Source of the DNA: Candidatus Alectryobacillus merdavium
GTDB lineage: Bacteria; Bacillota_I; Bacilli_A; RFN20; CAG-826
DNA: 9,038 bases
Assembly: GCA_017694735.1 (NCBI GenBank)
Contig: JADIMN010000012.1
Coordinates: forward strand, 1-9,038
Direction: 5' to 3'
Position numbers and translations under genes: made by a program. The number at the start of each line of letters is the position of its first letter. Position 1 is the first letter of the stretch. Below are positions 6,371-9,038 of the stretch, in pieces. The notes beneath the pieces are model-generated. The model did no database searches. It was not told where the DNA came from and was given only the letters and a program-made list of their open reading frames with translations.

Positions 6371-9038
6371 ACAAAATTCTTTTAAAACTTCTATTAAAAT
6401 TTGTCTTTTTTCTTGTTCTGAAATAGACTGTCCCATTGAATCTATTTCTCCCATTATTGAATTATACAATAACCTACCTAAAGAACCATACTCCATTCTT
6501 TCAAATCGCTTTGTAATATTATTTCCTTTATCATCAACAAATGTTATCTGATATGAATTAATATCCATATTATTACTTTCTGATTCAACAGTATCAACTG
6601 ATGAATATTCTTCAGCTGTTATCTTATAAATATCTAGCTGTTCTTTGAAACGAACAATAGTTTTATAATCCCAATCTTCTAATCTTAAATCTGTAGCTAC
6701 TTTAGCTAATTCATCGATAAATAATTTTTCATTATTTGTTATTTCTTTAAATAATCTTAGACCTCTTTCTGCTCCATTTTTAAACAATTGTTCAAAAATT
6801 TTAGGATTAAGCGTTTGACACCAATCTTTTATAACTGATGTTAATGATAATTGTTTAAGATACTTTTCTTTATCTTTTGATACAAATTTTTGTTTTGTTA
6901 TATAAATCAATTCATCTTTTAATTCTTCTAAAAGATTATCATAATAATTTTTTAGATAAATAACTTTATCTGCTAATTTTTCATCAATTTTATTATCAGA
7001 ACTTAATATTAGTGGTAATTTTTCAAATAACAACTCATAACTGCCTACATTATATTTTAACATTTTAATAAATGAACTATATTGTTTATTTATCTTTTCA
7101 CCAGTAGGCAATATCTGTATTTCTCTTGAATATTTAGGAAGATTTACATACCATCTCTTTATTGCTGATACTAAATAATCATAAGAATTATTATTTACCT
7201 CTTCTTTCATAACAAAAGAAGAAAACGCTTTAGATAAAACTTTTATAAACATTTCTTTATCTTTATTCCAATCAATATATTGTAAATAAAAGTCTTCTGG
7301 TTTAGCATTTATCTGTAATAAGGTATCAGCACTTATATTAACCTGCCCATTCTTATTTGTAATAATCAAATATTGTTTATACTCATGAATAACTGCTGAT
7401 AAAAAAATAGGAATTACTCCTTTTCTTAATCCAATATGCATTTTATATGATGTTAATTGCTCATATAAATTATCAAAAGAAATTTTTCCATTAGTCTTAG
7501 CTGATAATATAAAATCAGAAATAACCTTTAATAAACTAGCCATATTATCGTCTTTAGGACACATATTGATTTTAACAACATTATCTTCTTTTATTAAAAC
7601 ATTAGTTCTAAGTAATATGCTACGCATAATAGAAACTTCTTGTCCATTTCCTGTTAACCCTAAATTTTCATCTAACTCATTATGAAGTAGTGCAGAAATA
7701 ATTTTATGTCTACTATTATTAGCTATAGATGTTATCTCATTTTTATTAATAGACTCATTATTTATCACTGGTGTTTTAAAAAATAATTTATCACAAATAT
7801 TTGATAATAACTCTGTTAAAGCTGCTTTTCTACTTATTTTTTGTTCACTACCTAAATAAATATACTTAGCAGTTAACCTTTCTGGATGTGTATATTCTAA
7901 TATATAGTTTATTAAAATTTCTTTTAAATCTTCATAAATAATATCATATTCTTCAAATAAAACCCTATCAGATATAGCACTATCTTTAAGAATAGACACT
8001 GCATTAAATTCTTTTACTACACTAGATATATCATTAAATTTTTTTAATAATATAAAAATACACTGTTGTGCATTTTTACTAGACTTAATTACTTTTTTTT
8101 CAATTTCCTTTACATCATCATTATCATTAAATACAATAGCATATATTATCCCATCAGCAGATATTAACTCACTTTTAATATTCCAATCTATATCATCTGT
8201 TACTTCATTAGAATTGATAAATTCAAATGAAAAGAATCTTGTCATTTCTTTATCATCATTATAACGAGACGGATACATATATTTGTCAAAATTAATTTTG
8301 TTTAATGTATCTTTTACTAAATTTTTACTAGTTTGTAAAACAACTTTATCTTGTATTTGTTGCTTAATATTAATACCAGACGATTGTTTTAATTGTAAAT
8401 ATTTATTGCTTCTTTTTAAATAAACAACATAATCTTTTTCGATTAAATTATCTATAGCTAATTCTATTTCTTTTCGAGAATAACTTACTAAAAAAATATT
8501 TATTACTTCATCTTTTGTTGGTTTAAGTTTTTCAAAGTTCTCTAGAATATACATTAAAGATATTGTTTTTATTATCTTGCGTTCTAATAATGATACTTCA
8601 TCTATTTTATTTAAAATACTACTCGTCAAAATATATATTTTATAAATTGACTCAGAATATATCTCTTTTTTTAGTAATGGTTCAAAATAATCAAATATAA
8701 TATCAGGTGTTATTAAATCAAACATATCATCATTATAACTATTTAAAAATGATGTTAAAGTAAAAAGTCCATTTGACGAAAGAAATGTAAATAAGGTTCG
8801 TTCATTTTGTGCTATTTTCTCAGATAATCTAGGCAATATAAATGTTGATACTGGATGCAATGGATAACAAGAGTAAATAATTTTATTTATATTATTCTTA
8901 TCTACATCAGAAAAAATTGCATGAGACTTATACTGAATAATCAAATTATCAAACATTTTTTCATATTTAATTTTAAAATTATTCCATAATAAGCTATCTT
9001 TTTTTATGACACTAGAAATTATCTCATAAGTTTGTGAA
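6368..9038 (-). CDS. Large defence-island P-loop ATPase (BrxC/PglY/SspC-like), C-terminal part, cut by right edge
   Basis: The frame is open to the window edge. The first Met, encoded at 8956, has no ribosome-binding site, and 27 further in-frame codons precede it, so this is an internal Met and about 889 residues of a longer protein are visible. The recognisable block is encoded at about 8869-8774: CYPLHPVSTFILPRLSEK followed by AQNERTLFTFLSS. A 'YPLHP..LPRLSE..AQNERTLF.FL' signature is characteristic of the very large ATPases of phage-defence systems such as BrxC/PglY of BREX and the ATPase of phosphorothioate systems. In those proteins the Walker A and B domain lies N-terminal to this motif, hence outside the window. 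The rest is mostly helical and charged, with no second ATPase motif that I can see; an acidic segment rich in Asn, Ser and Glu lies near 6590-6550. The product is cytoplasmic. The TAG stop is embedded in the TAGGAGG ribosome-binding site of the desulfurase gene. Inferred role: ATP-driven component of a DNA modification complex. Assignment to SspC rather than a BREX relative is unproven. Confidence 0.82.
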   Translation of the reverse strand, partial: SQTYEIISSVIKKDSLLWNNFKIKYEKMFDNLIIQYKSHAIFSDVDKNNINKIIYSCYPLHPVSTFILPRLSEKIAQNERTLFTFLSSNGLFTLTSFLNSYNDDMFDLITPDIIFDYFEPLLKKEIYSESIYKIYILTSSILNKIDEVSLLERKIIKTISLMYILENFEKLKPTKDEVINIFLVSYSRKEIELAIDNLIEKDYVVYLKRSNKYLQLKQSSGINIKQQIQDKVVLQTSKNLVKDTLNKINFDKYMYPSRYNDDKEMTRFFSFEFINSNEVTDDIDWNIKSELISADGIIYAIVFNDNDDVKEIEKKVIKSSKNAQQCIFILLKKFNDISSVVKEFNAVSILKDSAISDRVLFEEYDIIYEDLKEILINYILEYTHPERLTAKYIYLGSEQKISRKAALTELLSNICDKLFFKTPVINNESINKNEITSIANNSRHKIISALLHNELDENLGLTGNGQEVSIMRSILLRTNVLIKEDNVVKINMCPKDDNMASLLKVISDFILSAKTNGKISFDNLYEQLTSYKMHIGLRKGVIPIFLSAVIHEYKQYLIITNKNGQVNISADTLLQINAKPEDFYLQYIDWNKDKEMFIKVLSKAFSSFVMKEEVNNNSYDYLVSAIKRWYVNLPKYSREIQILPTGEKINKQYSSFIKMLKYNVGSYELLFEKLPLILSSDNKIDEKLADKVIYLKNYYDNLLEELKDELIYITKQKFVSKDKEKYLKQLSLTSVIKDWCQTLNPKIFEQLFKNGAERGLRLFKEITNNEKLFIDELAKVATDLRLEDWDYKTIVRFKEQLDIYKITAEEYSSVDTVESESNNMDINSYQITFVDDKGNNITKRFERMEYGSLGRLLYNSIMGEIDSMGQSISEQEKRQILIEVLKEFC

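Noticed and set aside
8093..8100. Runs of eight T (here and near 2549) as possible phase-variation tracts
   Set aside because: Runs of this length are expected in DNA this AT-rich, they lie inside intact frames, and no repeat expansion is visible.
1..9038. CRISPR arrays, tRNA or rRNA genes, insertion sequences, attachment sites
   Set aside because: I found no regularly spaced direct repeats, cloverleaf-like segments, transposase or integrase motifs, or terminal inverted repeats. Nearly all of 326-9038 is coding.

Overview
The window is very AT-rich. Its ribosome-binding sites are strong and of Firmicutes type (TAGGAGG, GAGGTGAT, AAAGGTGAT), and TAG, TAA and TGA all serve as stops. This fits a low-GC Firmicute of the Clostridia kind, though the sequence alone does not fix the genus. 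All convincing genes lie on the minus strand, so transcription runs from position 9038 towards 1.

Layout in transcription order: (1) 9038-6368, the C-terminal ~890 residues of a large defence-type P-loop ATPase of the BrxC/PglY/SspC kind, whose N-terminus and Walker A lie outside the window; (2) 6355-5210, a class V PLP-dependent cysteine desulfurase; (3) 5206-3026, a fusion of a phospholipase-D-type nuclease with a DEAH superfamily 2 helicase; (4) 3036-2875, a 53-residue basic protein overlapping the helicase end; (5) 2865-880, a DndD/Rad50-like SMC-family ATPase with a CxCG hook; (6) 862-326, a 178-residue protein of unknown function. Junctions range from an 11-base overlap to a 17-base gap, and two stop codons are embedded in the next gene's ribosome-binding site, so this looks like one operon. 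A hairpin with a T-rich tail at 258-228 ends it. Beyond that, from 112 to 1, is the start of a separate, unrecognised gene running off the left edge.

Interpretation (inference): sulfur-supplying desulfurase, large P-loop ATPase, nuclease-helicase and DndD-like SMC ATPase together point to a DNA phosphorothioate modification/restriction island. The arrangement is closest in outline to the sspABCD-sspFGH type of single-strand phosphorothioate defence. In that reading the desulfurase and P-loop ATPase belong to modification and the downstream genes to attack on unmodified DNA. The PAPS-reductase-like sulfur transferase (DndC/SspD) and the SspB-like nickase are not in this window and would be expected just beyond 9038. 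The least explained parts are the 53-residue gene and the 178-residue terminal gene.
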